This document shows positions 42,401 through 51,235 of a stretch of 64,000 nt of DNA, one piece after another (the stretch's first letter is position 1; each line of letters opens with the position of its first letter). The translations under genes were made by a program, and so were the position numbers. The stretch is from Zobellia nedashkovskayae (GTDB lineage Bacteria; Bacteroidota; Bacteroidia; Flavobacteriales; Flavobacteriaceae). The stretch covers positions 3,298,685 to 3,362,684 of the forward strand of contig NZ_JADDXR010000002.1 of NCBI RefSeq assembly GCF_015330125.1. The letters run 5' to 3'. Below the pieces are notes generated by a model. That model was not told the DNA's origin. It ran no database searches and worked only from the letters and a program-made list of their open reading frames with translations.

Positions 42401-45181
42401 GGTTGCTTTGGAGCACTTGATGGGGAATTAAGTATTGATGTAAGCAGTTTTACAGGAATCTATGAATATTGGGTTTACGATTCTACTGACCCAGGCTTTA
42501 CTGGTGGAACTTTTGGTACACCTGTTAATGGTAACTCAAATGGAATTGTAGATATCGCTACTGATGGAAATCCTTTTATCATTACAGGACTAGAAGGAGG
42601 TAATCACCGTGTTGTAATTCGCGAAAGCAATAAAACGGTTGATGGATGTAAAGTGTTCAGCAATGTAACGGTATTAAGTACGCCCAGCACTGCGTTAGCT
42701 ATCACTACTTTAGATGAAATTGGCAGAGTAGGTTGTAGTAATGACTTAGGTGAAATTGTAGCCACCACGGAAGGTGGATGGGATGCTTCCCCTTATGAAT
42801 ACATGTTAGAATATGAAGCTACTGTGGGTAGTGGTTTTGCACCACATTCGAATCCCGCTTATGCTGATTTTGCAACCAATGGAAGTAATAATACTTTTAC
42901 CGGGCTATCTAGTGGAAACTATAGAGTAACGGTAAGAGATATTGAGGGCTGTACGGATACTTTTGAGCGAGAGCTTGTAGAAGTGCCACAAATTGAGGTA
43001 GAAGCTATTATTACTAGAGAACTTGAATGCCCAACAGGTAATGATGCCATAATATTAGCCGTTGATCCAACAGATAGTGCAACACCAGGAGCAATTGGTG
43101 GCGTGCCCGGTGCTGGATACCAGTACAGGTTATTACACTTAGCAGATAATGATAATACTAATATAGTATCTACGACTGGTTACCAGAGCAGTCCAGAGTT
43201 TTCTGGTACAACGGGAGTTATTCCTGGTGGTTGGTATGCTGTTGAGGTAGTATCTACATTAAATTGTGGTGTGGTTTCCGCACCTATTCAGGTAATTCCG
43301 CCACCACCAATTAACCCGGCATTAATTCAAACATCTGTTCCTGCATGTGGTAATGCGGCAACTATGATGATTCGTGTGAATAATCCACAAGGCGGAACTT
43401 ATGAGTATAGCGTGAATGGATCAGGTGGACCTTGGACTCTTATTAGTGGAACAGATGCAAATGGTTTGCCAGTAGCAGCAAACATACCGGGAACCATTGG
43501 TTCTTCATATCGTTATGAAGTTCGTAAGGTTGGTAGTTTAAGTTCTTGTTTGGCAGTGAAGACCAACGGTATTACTATTACAGATGCAGAAGCGTTGAGT
43601 ATAGATATAAACTCTCCTACTTTTGATGTTTCGTGTGCCTATGAAGTAGATGGTAGAATAGAAGCGATTGCTAATGGAGGTACCGGTATTTACGAGTTTA
43701 GAGTTTATAACTCAGACCCGGGTACAGATGCATTTGCTGCTGAGACAATGCCGACTTATGAAAACCGTGCATTTCAAGATTTCGGAACGTTCGAAAACCT
43801 AGATGCAGGTAGTTACTGGATATCGGTTATTAGCCGTGCTAATTGTGGAGTTGTTCAGGGTCCATTTGTTATTGATCCGGCAATTCCAGTAGACATTATA
43901 GGTAATAGTACACCCACTACCTGTTTTGGTGAAACGGATGGTACCATTACAATGGAGGTAACCAGTGCAACGGGAGGATTGGTGCAGTTTGCTATTGAAC
44001 CTCATTTAAGTGAGTTCTTTAGTGATCCAGATAACCCAACAACGTATACGTTTACGGATTTACAGGCTAATACGCCTAGCAATCCATCATATACGGTATT
44101 GGCACAAGATGCAGAAGGTTGTCCGCAAACTTTTGAGATTATTGTAAGTGAACCTGAAGAACTAGAAATCACAGATTTTGATACGACGCCAGAGACCTGT
44201 ATAGGTTTTGAAGATGGTACTGCGCAAATAACAGTAACCGGTGGTACGCCATTTGTAGATCCTGTAACTATGGATGAATATTATGAGACCCGTTTAGTTG
44301 GTCCTAATTCAGACGGAACTGAGGTTTTCTTGAGAAACGATAATTTATCTTTTGATGATTTGATAGGTGGAGAAGGTTATTTAGTTTTCGTTCAAGATGC
44401 TAATGGATGTGATACCAATGTTCTAATTCCTATAGAAATAGGAGTTGATTTAACAGCATCTCCTTTGGTGCAGTATGGTTGTGAGGGTATTTTCCCTAAT
44501 AGTACGGCTTCGGTTCAGATGCAAGAGGAAAGTTTAATTCCTGACTTGTTATTCGCATTAGATCCAATTGACCCAACTGATGCCATTACTGCTTTAGCAA
44601 CGACAGAACGTTCTTGGGGTGATTTACCAGCGGGAGACCATACGGTATACATCTATCATGAAAATGGTTGTACAGAATTTGTTGAGTTTTCCATTGAGGC
44701 ATATGACCCATTAACCCTAATAGCTGAAAAAACTGGACCAAACGAGATTACAGCAACAGCTGAAGGTGGTTTTGGTGGCTATGAGTTCTTCTTTGACGGA
44801 GAGTCTTACGGAAGCGAAGGATTGTATACAACAACAGAAAGTGGTGAAGTTGAAATTCGCGTAGTTGATGAAAATGGTTGTGTGGCAGTTGCCGTCATTC
44901 CGTTTGAGTTTACTGGAATGCTAGAGATACCAAATTTCTTTACGCCTAATGGTGATAATGAAAATGATTTCTGGGCACCGGGCAACCGAGAGTTCTTCCC
45001 GAATATTGAAGTAATTATCTACGACCGTTATGGTAGGGTAGTTGCTGAGCTGGACCAAGTAAATAAATGGGACGGTCTTTATGAAGGCAAGGAGCTACCA
45101 ACTGGCGATTACTGGTATGTAGTGAATCAAAATGATGATAGAGATATACGTTATGTTGGGCATTTTACCCTTTACCGTTAA
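36404..45181 (+). CDS. Giant SprB-like repeat adhesin with T9SS type B sorting domain
   Basis: A 2925-residue cell-surface protein. A basic start and hydrophobic segment (about 9-28) form the signal peptide. A Thr/Ser-rich stretch and a unique Cys-containing region reach about residue 200. From there to about 2830 I count roughly 26 modules of 70-120 residues sharing the frame: C near the start, GxIxV, GG, YxY, then FTGLxxGxYTVxVxDxxGC. This is the SprB-repeat/Ig-like pattern of gliding adhesins. The last 88 residues (IPNFFTPNGDNENDFW to VGHFTLYR) are the gliding-motility-associated C-terminal domain that directs secretion by the type IX system. Unlike many such genes no PorP/SprF gene follows. 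Probable role: adhesion or gliding. Confidence 0.92.
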   Translation: MLPKKKQRILYALLLMTFSVVCTSAIAGKTAFKIYDEVASAVKEVVTVKSKATDNAKTISNTSLTSSTAKKVAAAPPMFATIIQNADEEVGCTADGSTVARFNLCGDSDDQIISLSGSYSDVSWQVLGGSCSPNINQDCPNTNISCYTEVATTDTFQLDASAISASTGAEYRVVADGQQYFFKVKKSTISYGISSKDYVCNNPGRIEITGLPNSYQFQLLEGGAIVRPYQSSSIFSTLDAGTYTVQARLNITGELCEYLIGPIEIEQVDIDIDVTFTNPVCSGETGTIDVSINPEVPGPYVYTLLDDSGAEIEFTSTISSNTYTFGAVSEGTYAVKVETNDCKEDIPNGIAAPIEYSDTSGDPITVGTGLSPITVATDTNGMSFGCSTISSIDIDVTPSGGSGTYSYTVSDGGDSGGNFTGTSSYTVTSPGTYTFFITDDQGCTAEKSEYVAELTPPDVTAADIVGTCTNGGGKVEFTVTDPKGFNLEYRVNVGDSFTSSSTIPVVDGTYTGVEVQYSQGAFTCVLALPDVTVTSAGGLSGSASLTQDYTCANAGGIIDFAVATGGSGTGYEYSINNTTYQPGTSFTGLAPGNYIPYIKDDAGCFQALTPIDISEPIPPTSITFAQDDLDCSTGTSRVTIDVLPATFAVTQYEIISSTPTTTLPAAQASNVFPGLALDTSYQFEITDANGCTYPASFTTGGFSTIRARVKSGGDRRVCPGATDGTGAFLVDGYGVDYDYTVNRTAPTAAVITTGTSTDLEIPITGLGAGTYEITVTDNETNCTSTTSFDVEEAATPLSITAAETAMSCQNNNIGRVTGTATGGFGGYNYELQWPTPTTVQGPKTGRTFGNLTEEGTYTLTVTDSEGCSASTTFVLTSVDAPTITTGAIDYCYSATNDGEITVSSTAGTAALTTHEYRINGGTLVPGVAGSHTFTGLVPGNYTIEVVDANGCTASTSAIRIPPQIQVSLDLNREIDCGGDGEMQITVSGGDISNLASTSYTIFRDGVAVPAHTALPLPSNTFDYTMTFTEFGDYTVEVSDNNSCSILSEPLTFAEPTNIAATERVVGPSCGDANSGFVEVIPTVSSGVPPFEVVFAPVGELQSNPLDPNSPTGDAITYNYSDQTVYSGLAAGDYEYVVRDARNCVTAVTVVSVVTDPIGAPDATVTPIDATCTTGDLSGGVIVDLPTTGVENYTVVIEDNFGNPFYTQNDVTDTDFPLTINDTSLIPGNYQVIVLDSRGCNDIEPFIIDSASLDITPIYPTPPPTCSPGGTTVCVDITGGTSGSYEVRLLENPALAWETPNGAPALPDQHCFSGLLWGASYTVEVRDTVTNCTYEEVITLPDGPGLNVTLTIDNATCYNGNVGLEYTITSGTGPYNVIITDLDTGVEEVNLSNSVVTNDLIQVPAGHYGISVEDTTTFCSGGAEDEAILNLPRVDVIDNQNANCNALGQITVRANGGTAPYEFAFVVQGTLAPGVAPAPSEFDSSPTKELAGSLTGVTYDIWVRDAGGCPASTSAAIIQLNPDLPLLDPVVDNQCDVTATAAGGFDITLSLPGDFETPTFTLNGISQTVAHSGDPAINTTATFTVNSVGSYAYNIIDANGCEVDGVAEVYQVLTASGDFTIEPNCEEEDGTITITSDGGSGNFNYTLTGTDFDGNPVSMTILDDGDDAIFNDVVDFTSVPPGTYDVIIEDQIVRDGVGQCSTSVNSIIRSAPISPEIFETGETDVSCNGLGDGSISASIVAGTDVDGIKEYNLYISDLASMPGNYDVTSRFRTEISGSFTGLDPGTYVLEVVTDRNCFDREEVVIIDPPAFTVDASAGTLLCEVGANRYSTTILTATVNGVGNGADYGFKINATDSYQTTSSNTMDFVIVDTGVQQTFNVYAIDSNGCEYISADVVIDPPNNVTATITQVSPMDCENPERVRVTVTGSTNFIIEDQGFSVSPVGDETQPSGSFIEFDLPMVAGEYNLRVNDIGGCTYPIAAYVVDEPVLPTVVITESEAVGCFGALDGELSIDVSSFTGIYEYWVYDSTDPGFTGGTFGTPVNGNSNGIVDIATDGNPFIITGLEGGNHRVVIRESNKTVDGCKVFSNVTVLSTPSTALAITTLDEIGRVGCSNDLGEIVATTEGGWDASPYEYMLEYEATVGSGFAPHSNPAYADFATNGSNNTFTGLSSGNYRVTVRDIEGCTDTFERELVEVPQIEVEAIITRELECPTGNDAIILAVDPTDSATPGAIGGVPGAGYQYRLLHLADNDNTNIVSTTGYQSSPEFSGTTGVIPGGWYAVEVVSTLNCGVVSAPIQVIPPPPINPALIQTSVPACGNAATMMIRVNNPQGGTYEYSVNGSGGPWTLISGTDANGLPVAANIPGTIGSSYRYEVRKVGSLSSCLAVKTNGITITDAEALSIDINSPTFDVSCAYEVDGRIEAIANGGTGIYEFRVYNSDPGTDAFAAETMPTYENRAFQDFGTFENLDAGSYWISVISRANCGVVQGPFVIDPAIPVDIIGNSTPTTCFGETDGTITMEVTSATGGLVQFAIEPHLSEFFSDPDNPTTYTFTDLQANTPSNPSYTVLAQDAEGCPQTFEIIVSEPEELEITDFDTTPETCIGFEDGTAQITVTGGTPFVDPVTMDEYYETRLVGPNSDGTEVFLRNDNLSFDDLIGGEGYLVFVQDANGCDTNVLIPIEIGVDLTASPLVQYGCEGIFPNSTASVQMQEESLIPDLLFALDPIDPTDAITALATTERSWGDLPAGDHTVYIYHENGCTEFVEFSIEAYDPLTLIAEKTGPNEITATAEGGFGGYEFFFDGESYGSEGLYTTTESGEVEIRVVDENGCVAVAVIPFEFTGMLEIPNFFTPNGDNENDFWAPGNREFFPNIEVIIYDRYGRVVAELDQVNKWDGLYEGKELPTGDYWYVVNQNDDRDIRYVGHFTLYR

Positions 45182-45205
45182 ATCTTAAATAAATAATAAA
45201 ATGAA

Positions 45206-45239
45206 AAACGGATGCCTATTTAGGCATCCGTTTCTTTTT
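45206..45239 (+). terminator. Terminator of the giant adhesin gene
   Basis: The arms AAACGGATGCCTA and TAGGCATCCGTTT flank a two-base loop and are followed by CTTTTTT, 24 bases after the stop. Confidence 0.9.
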
Positions 45240-45309
45240 TGCGCTGTTTTTTAAATTGTATTTTAACCGTTGAATTCCGTTATATCTATTTACGGAGAAG
45301 AATACATAA

Positions 45310-46026
45310 ATGCTTCAAAGATTATATTTCATTTTGCTTTGTTTCGTATTACAAAGTTGTGCTGCCCAATCTAAATATAAATTGGTTGATGCAGAGCAAG
45401 AAACGGTAATCAAAGAGAACTATAGCTATTACTTGTATTATCCGGAAGGTTACGAAGAAAACACGGAAGAAAAGTACCCCCTTTTATTATTTCTTCACGG
45501 AGGAGGAGAATCTGGCGATAGTTTGGTGTACGTAAAAAGAAATGGCCCACCAAAATTGATTCAAAGAGGAAAGAAATTCCCTTTCTTGATATTAGCTCCC
45601 CAAAATCCACAGAAAAAAATGTGGTGGAATACACGCTCTGTAATGCAGTTACTGGACACTATTGTAGAGAATAACCGAGTTGATAAAAACAGAATTTATC
45701 TAACCGGACTTAGTAGAGGCGGAGGAGCAGCTTGGGAAATAGCCGTCCAGTATCCAGAAAAATTTGCCGCAATGGCTGTGGTCTGTGGTATGACACCATT
45801 GCCGTATGCTTCTTGGATAGATAAAAAAATGCCTATTTGGGTCTTTCATGGGGAAGAAGATGAGTCTATTCCAATTTCAGAATCAGAAACCATGGTGGCA
45901 AAATTAAAAAGTATGAATTACGATATCCGTTTTACAAGATACCCAGGTGTAGGTCACGATTCGTGGATACAAGCTTATGATAACGAGGAGTTGTATGAAT
46001 GGTTTATGGAGCAGGAGCGGCCGTAG
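45310..46026 (+). CDS. Secreted alpha/beta hydrolase (esterase/prolyl-oligopeptidase-like)
   Basis: A 238-residue exported protein, possibly a lipoprotein (LQSCAAQ, Cys about 17). The alpha/beta-hydrolase features are present: PLLLFLHGGGESGDS near 58-72 for the oxyanion hole, the nucleophile elbow GLSRGGGAAW near 137-146, the Asp in FHGEEDESIP near 182-191, and the His in YPGVGHDSW near 213-221. It resembles phospholipase/carboxylesterase and feruloyl-esterase-like PHB depolymerase relatives; the substrate is not known. It stands alone between the adhesin terminator and the convergent FG-GAP genes. Confidence 0.87.
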   Translation: MLQRLYFILLCFVLQSCAAQSKYKLVDAEQETVIKENYSYYLYYPEGYEENTEEKYPLLLFLHGGGESGDSLVYVKRNGPPKLIQRGKKFPFLILAPQNPQKKMWWNTRSVMQLLDTIVENNRVDKNRIYLTGLSRGGGAAWEIAVQYPEKFAAMAVVCGMTPLPYASWIDKKMPIWVFHGEEDESIPISESETMVAKLKSMNYDIRFTRYPGVGHDSWIQAYDNEELYEWFMEQERP

Positions 46027-46075
46027 TATAAAATGCTGGGCAGTACTTTTTAAGTGGAATAAAGCTAATAAAGGA

Positions 46076-47602
46076 CTATTTCAGTTTGTTTTCAAGCACC
46101 ATTAAATCAACTTTAGATTCTTTCCAAAGTGAAGAAATATTTTTTGGAACAGGAGTAAAGCTATATGTAAATGAACTTAGGATAATATCTTGATCACCGT
46201 CATCATCAACATCACCTTTGTCCATTAACAACCATCTTCCTAGTTTAGACTCAGGAAACGTAAATGGTTGAAATTTGAAGCTGTCAGCATTTTTGTTTTC
46301 TAAATAGACAAATGATGACTCGGGACTTTTTAAATAATCAGGAAATGTAGCTACTATTCCAAAATCAACATCACCATCTTGGTCAAAATCGTTTGCAACT
46401 ACTCTGGTAGCACCATTTAAGGGGAAGAAAAATTTCTCTTCAAAATGATTTGCACCATCATTAATATGTATGCGAAGACCATGATACGGTTTGTGAACAT
46501 AGCTTTTGTCTGCATTATCACCATGTACGGTAACAATATCATCATCTCCATCTCCATCATAGTCTATGAGTTCAAACCAACTAGTTCCATAGACCGGGCT
46601 AAAATTAATAACAGGCTCGGCATCGAATTCTAAATTATCATGCTGATATAGGATAGTAATACTTTCTCTTCCTTGTGCGGTAAGAGTTATTAAGTCGTCC
46701 TTTCCATCAGCATTCATATCTTTCACAATTGTACGGATTGCACCTGGTTGATTTAATAGAATTCCTTTTTGATATTCTTCATCTTTCTTTTTTGTAAGTA
46801 TAGATAAGCTTCCGGTGAAATTACCGAACTCTGAGACCACTAGCTCATCTTCCCCATCTTTATTTAAATCCTGTACCACAGTATGAATCGGTCTATGAAG
46901 AATAATTGGTAATTGCTCAAGAGTATCATCAGTCTTCATCTGAATATAGCCATTGGCAATCTCTGATGGATTTAAATTTCCGGCGTTGGTGATGAAGGTA
47001 GATTCATTCTTTTTTGAATATGCTGTAATGGCACTACCAGCATTTATTAAAGTATGAGATTCACTTTTATTGAAATTATAATTTACTAAGTCTCCATTTA
47101 AATCACCCGTAATAATAGAATGGTTAAGGTTGTCAAATTGTAAAAAAGTGATGAATGTTCCTGGGATGCTGTCCAATTTAATAGGTTTAGAAGTAAACTG
47201 AACTAATTCACTGTAATCATTCAAATTAATACTGGAGGGTAAAGAGTCTGGAGCCAAAGAAATGATATAGTTTTTTAAAAGATTCCAATCCTCCAAAGTT
47301 AAAGAGGGTCTGTTTGGGTAAATACCGCTCTTTAAAATAGCATGCTGCTCTCTAAATGAAACATTCTTAAAAATATTTACTGTAGAATCCTTAATTCCCA
47401 TTCTTGCGGCCATGTCGGGTAGAACTCCATTTTGCCAAATGTGTTTAGGAAGGTCTTCAATGGCAGGTAGCAAATGGCAGGCTGCACATTGAGTATTATA
47501 TAAGACTGCCGCTTTTTTTTCTGGAGAAGGGGAACAAGAAACAGCTAATCCAATGCTTACAAAAATGATTACCCGAATAAAGAAGCAACTTTTTTCCATC
47601 AT
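46076..47602 (-). CDS. FG-GAP/VCBS-repeat lipoprotein with haem c motif
   Basis: A 508-residue lipoprotein (lipobox LAVSC, Cys about 23). A single haem motif CAACH sits at about residues 38-42, and the following PDMAARMGI could supply a Met ligand, so the first 110 residues look like a small cytochrome domain. The rest is a beta-propeller-type region with calcium-binding FG-GAP loops: DLNKDGEDE, DMNADGKDD, DYDGDGDDD, DFDQDGDVD and DVDDDGDQD. A cytochrome joined to an FG-GAP propeller suggests extracytoplasmic redox or binding work; the function is unknown. It follows the larger FG-GAP gene by 66 bases on the same strand. Confidence 0.85.
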   Translation of the reverse strand: MMEKSCFFIRVIIFVSIGLAVSCSPSPEKKAAVLYNTQCAACHLLPAIEDLPKHIWQNGVLPDMAARMGIKDSTVNIFKNVSFREQHAILKSGIYPNRPSLTLEDWNLLKNYIISLAPDSLPSSINLNDYSELVQFTSKPIKLDSIPGTFITFLQFDNLNHSIITGDLNGDLVNYNFNKSESHTLINAGSAITAYSKKNESTFITNAGNLNPSEIANGYIQMKTDDTLEQLPIILHRPIHTVVQDLNKDGEDELVVSEFGNFTGSLSILTKKKDEEYQKGILLNQPGAIRTIVKDMNADGKDDLITLTAQGRESITILYQHDNLEFDAEPVINFSPVYGTSWFELIDYDGDGDDDIVTVHGDNADKSYVHKPYHGLRIHINDGANHFEEKFFFPLNGATRVVANDFDQDGDVDFGIVATFPDYLKSPESSFVYLENKNADSFKFQPFTFPESKLGRWLLMDKGDVDDDGDQDIILSSFTYSFTPVPKNISSLWKESKVDLMVLENKLK

Positions 47603-47668
47603 ATTAAAAACTGTTGTTTACTCTATACAAATAAATTTTTGCACTTATTTTATAAGAGTAGAGGTAAA

Positions 47669-50600
47669 TTAATTTTGTTGAAAAACGTTCACCTTACCTC
47701 GGTTTTGAGTAACTATGATAAAAGGATTACCTCCATTAGCACTTTTGACAGTAATCATATCTTTCGCGTCTCCCGTAACCTTAAAGCCACTGTTGATAGT
47801 ATTTATAAAGTCAAAACTGCCTTTACCATTTCCCTTTAAAAGACCACCATTAAAAGCATCGTATCGTCCTATAAATACTTCATTACCATAATTATTTCCT
47901 ATCATGAGTAAGTCAGTATTGTTGTCTCCATCATAATCAGTGGTAACTATGCGATTTATAGGAGCAACTTGAGCTTGCAAGGGAAGCTGGTGATATTTAA
48001 ATTTTCCGTCACCTGTATTCTCAAAGTAACTAGTCTTATCGTGATTAGCAGTTAATTCTAGTGCACCTTCTAATTCTTTAGGTTTAAATAAATCCGATTG
48101 CGTAGCCTTAGCATACTCTCTGTAAAAATTAAATTTCCCTCGAAACATAGGACTTTGTCCTGATAAATCACCCCAAAAATTTACAGGGAAGGATTTGTAG
48201 GTTTGATTATCAAAGTCGTCTTTAAGATAGGCAAACATAACAGGGTCTACCTTTCCGTTGTTATCAAAATCTTTTGAAAGAACAGTCACAGGCCTTTCTT
48301 GAGTGGGCTGGTAGCTATTGTTTGCACCAAGGTTACCCACAATTAAATCTACATCTCCATCATTGTCAAAATCATTGGTAATAATACTTTCCCACCATCC
48401 ATTTAAACTGTCAAGCCCCGTTTCTTGTAGCTTTATAAATTCTGATTTTTTATTCTTATAAATGGTGACCGGCATGAATTCACCTACTATTATTAAGTCA
48501 CTTAATCCATCTTTGTCAATGTCTGTCCAAGTAGCATCCGTGACCATACCAGCCTTGCTAAGCTCCGGACAATGGGAACTAGTAACATCTTTGAGGGTAC
48601 CTGCATCGTTTTTGAGAAGATAGCTATTGTCAGGAAGCGGATACTCGGCAAATGGTGTTCTTCCCCCAACAAAAAGATCAGTAAATCCATCACCATCAAA
48701 ATCATGGGCTTTTGCAACCGACCCACTAGATTTAATTTCAGGCATTTTATCTGTTGTCAAGGAGAAATTACCTTTACCATCATTTACTAGTAATCTATCG
48801 GTATAGAAAGAGCTTTCTTTATCAAATTCATTACTTCCGGAAACTAAGTATAGGTCTAGGTCTCCATCGTTTTCCAAATCAAATAGTGCTATACCTTCTT
48901 CTTCATACAATTTGCTATTCTCATCTGAGAATAATTGCGAGCTGGTAAAAGTGCCATCTTGGTGTTGAAGAAAAATTTCAGGTGAGTAGCCTGATGAGCT
49001 TCCAATTATAAAGTCTTCAGTACCATCTCCATTGATATCTCCTGCAGCTAAGCAAGGACCATTTTGTGTAAGTTTATGAGGTAGAATACGTTGTAGATTA
49101 TAATCTACCTTGTCTTGTTCTTGATGTATATAATCAACACCTATATTCTTAGAAATTTCGTTGAAAATAGTTGGCAACTCTTTTTGAACGAATGGAAAAG
49201 TCAAGTCATTCGCATCTATCGTTTTAGCGTCATTGTAATTGACACTAATAATTTGATTGCTCTCTGTATTTTTTAATTGTTGATATTTTCCATCAGGCCA
49301 TATTACCTCTAGTGAAGTAACCGCTTTAGTTTCGGCTAAACCAAAATGGATAATGTCTTGAACAGAGGACATATAACCTCTAGTTAAATAATGTTCTTGG
49401 TACTGAAAAGTGCCATCTTCATACCGAAGCACAATTTTTGTACCTATACCAGATGCATTTGTTTTTTTTCCTTGTAGTTTAATATCTAGGTAATTATGTT
49501 GTTTTTCTTTGTCAGAATCAAGATTGTTTTTAAATAGAAAGGCTTCTTCATTAATATTGTTCACTACATAATCCATATCTCCATCACTGTCTAAATCTGC
49601 AAAAGCAGCTCCGTTAGAAAAAGATGGTATGTTAAGGCCCCATTTATCACCAACATCACTAAACAATCCGTTTTGTTCGTTCCTATACGCGTAATTTGGG
49701 ATTTTTACAACAGGAATGGAGTCCAGTATTTGACTAGGGCTTAAAAAACGTCTCACGTTAAAATTAAACTCGCCAAAATCTAGGTCTGTTATATCACGAG
49801 GAAACCCATTTGTGATGAGTAAATCTTTAGCACCATCATTGTCAACATCTACAAAAAGAGGAGACCAGCTCCAGTCCGTTTTTGAAATACCAGCCATTAG
49901 ACCAACCTCACTATACGGAACGTCAACACCTTGTCCCATTTGGAGCATGTTCCTCATGTATTGATAGCTATAGCCGAATTTCTCATTCAAGTTATAATCA
50001 TTGTATCTACTATCTCGTATGGTAGTTTTTTGTCTATAATTGGTTTCACCAAGCATGTCTATGGTTATGATATCCAAAAAGCCATCGTTATTATAGTCCG
50101 AAATATCCGAACCCATGGAGAACTTACTCTGGTGCTTTATAACCTTATCTATATTATTAGAAAAGGTGCCATCTCCATTGTTGGTGTACAGAATGTCATT
50201 TGTAAGGTAGTCGTTGCTTACATAGATATCAGGCCATCCGTCATAGTTTAAATCAGCGATGGCGAGCCCTAAACCGTAACCTTCTATAGTTATACCTGCT
50301 TCTAAGGTTACATCAGTAAAGGTGTTGTCTCCGTTATTTCTATATAGTCTGTCATTACTTGGCGCAGAACCATCTATAATTTTTTCGCGATAATTAGAAG
50401 GAAGTTCATGAATATCAACATTATTAAGTACATAAAGGTCTAAGAGGCCATCTTTATCATAATCAAAGAAAGTTGCATTCATACTGTTTCCGGTATCAGC
50501 TATGCCATATTCTTTGGCCATTTCTTTAAAAACAGGTTCTCCGCTTTTGTTGATACCCTGATTAACAAAAAGCATGTTGGTTTTCTCTTCTGCTTTGGTA

Positions 50601-51001
50601 TACATGGCTGCACAAACGTAAATATCTAATAATCCGTCACTATTAATATCTACTATTGCTACACCCGTTTTCCAAGATTCTTTGGCTTCTATTTCGGCAG
50701 TTTCTGAAACATCCTTAAACTTAAAATCTCCTTCATTGAGATAAAGTTTATTTGGTACTTGGTTACCCGTAAAAAAAAGATCTGGTTTTGAGTCGTTATT
50801 GAAGTCTCCAATAGCAACACCACCGCCATTAAAAATATATTCACTAGAAAGAATGTTGAAACTATCATTTTCAACAATTGTATTATTGAAAGTGACTCCA
50901 GAGTAATTAGATGTTACTTGGGAAAATAGTGTGCTTTTTTTCTTTTCACAGGAGCTGAATAATAGAAATAGAATAAATGAAATTAAAATTAAATTTCTCA
51001 T
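47669..51001 (-). CDS. Large FG-GAP/VCBS and ASPIC-UnbV lipoprotein (CRTAC1-like)
   Basis: From ATG 51001 the product is 1110 residues with a lipoprotein signal (LLFSSC, Cys about 19); an earlier ATG at 51028 only adds a polar leader. About fourteen Dx[DN]xDG calcium loops occur along the chain, such as DINSDGLLD, DYNNDGFLD, DIDKDGLSD and DFDNDGDVD, giving probably two propellers. Between them, at about 530-600, lies an ASPIC/UnbV domain (ASGIGTKIVLRY, LTRGYMSSVQD, VIWPDGKYQQL). Homologues are common beside SusCD pairs in marine Bacteroidota but the function is unproven. It follows the SusC-SusD-fasciclin unit after a terminator, so it has its own promoter. Confidence 0.88.
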   Translation of the reverse strand: MRNLILISFILFLLFSSCEKKKSTLFSQVTSNYSGVTFNNTIVENDSFNILSSEYIFNGGGVAIGDFNNDSKPDLFFTGNQVPNKLYLNEGDFKFKDVSETAEIEAKESWKTGVAIVDINSDGLLDIYVCAAMYTKAEEKTNMLFVNQGINKSGEPVFKEMAKEYGIADTGNSMNATFFDYDKDGLLDLYVLNNVDIHELPSNYREKIIDGSAPSNDRLYRNNGDNTFTDVTLEAGITIEGYGLGLAIADLNYDGWPDIYVSNDYLTNDILYTNNGDGTFSNNIDKVIKHQSKFSMGSDISDYNNDGFLDIITIDMLGETNYRQKTTIRDSRYNDYNLNEKFGYSYQYMRNMLQMGQGVDVPYSEVGLMAGISKTDWSWSPLFVDVDNDGAKDLLITNGFPRDITDLDFGEFNFNVRRFLSPSQILDSIPVVKIPNYAYRNEQNGLFSDVGDKWGLNIPSFSNGAAFADLDSDGDMDYVVNNINEEAFLFKNNLDSDKEKQHNYLDIKLQGKKTNASGIGTKIVLRYEDGTFQYQEHYLTRGYMSSVQDIIHFGLAETKAVTSLEVIWPDGKYQQLKNTESNQIISVNYNDAKTIDANDLTFPFVQKELPTIFNEISKNIGVDYIHQEQDKVDYNLQRILPHKLTQNGPCLAAGDINGDGTEDFIIGSSSGYSPEIFLQHQDGTFTSSQLFSDENSKLYEEEGIALFDLENDGDLDLYLVSGSNEFDKESSFYTDRLLVNDGKGNFSLTTDKMPEIKSSGSVAKAHDFDGDGFTDLFVGGRTPFAEYPLPDNSYLLKNDAGTLKDVTSSHCPELSKAGMVTDATWTDIDKDGLSDLIIVGEFMPVTIYKNKKSEFIKLQETGLDSLNGWWESIITNDFDNDGDVDLIVGNLGANNSYQPTQERPVTVLSKDFDNNGKVDPVMFAYLKDDFDNQTYKSFPVNFWGDLSGQSPMFRGKFNFYREYAKATQSDLFKPKELEGALELTANHDKTSYFENTGDGKFKYHQLPLQAQVAPINRIVTTDYDGDNNTDLLMIGNNYGNEVFIGRYDAFNGGLLKGNGKGSFDFINTINSGFKVTGDAKDMITVKSANGGNPFIIVTQNRGKVNVFQQN

Positions 51002-51069
51002 TGGTTTAAAGTGTCTTGTAGTATTCAATATAGGAATATACGATGTATCTCGTTACTCTAATTAAGTAT

Positions 51070-51077
51070 CAAATTTA
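51070..51077 (-). promoter_or_regulatory. Possible -7 element of the FG-GAP operon
   Basis: The minus strand reads TAAATTTG, a TAnnTTTG match, 68 bases before ATG 51001 and downstream of the fasciclin-gene terminator. No -33 box is visible. Confidence 0.3.
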
Positions 51078-51153
51078 GAAAAATACATGGTAATGAATAG
51101 TAAATAAATTGAATACCTTTTTAGGATATTTATAAGTGCTATAGTATATAAAT

Positions 51154-51184
51154 AAAACCACCCTGCACTAGAGGTGCAGGGTGG
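51154..51184 (-). terminator. Terminator of the SusC-SusD-fasciclin unit
   Basis: Eleven-base perfect arms CCACCCTGCAC and GTGCAGGGTGG with a five-base loop; on the minus strand the stem is followed by TTTTATTT. Confidence 0.9.
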
Positions 51185-51235
51185 CTAAGTAATTTTTGAC
51201 GTTAGAAAATAAACGTCAGAATGAAATAATTTATA

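Noticed and set aside
36404..45181. CRISPR-like or tandem DNA repeat within the giant gene
   Set aside because: The repeats are at protein level only; modules differ strongly in DNA and length, with no identical spaced units.
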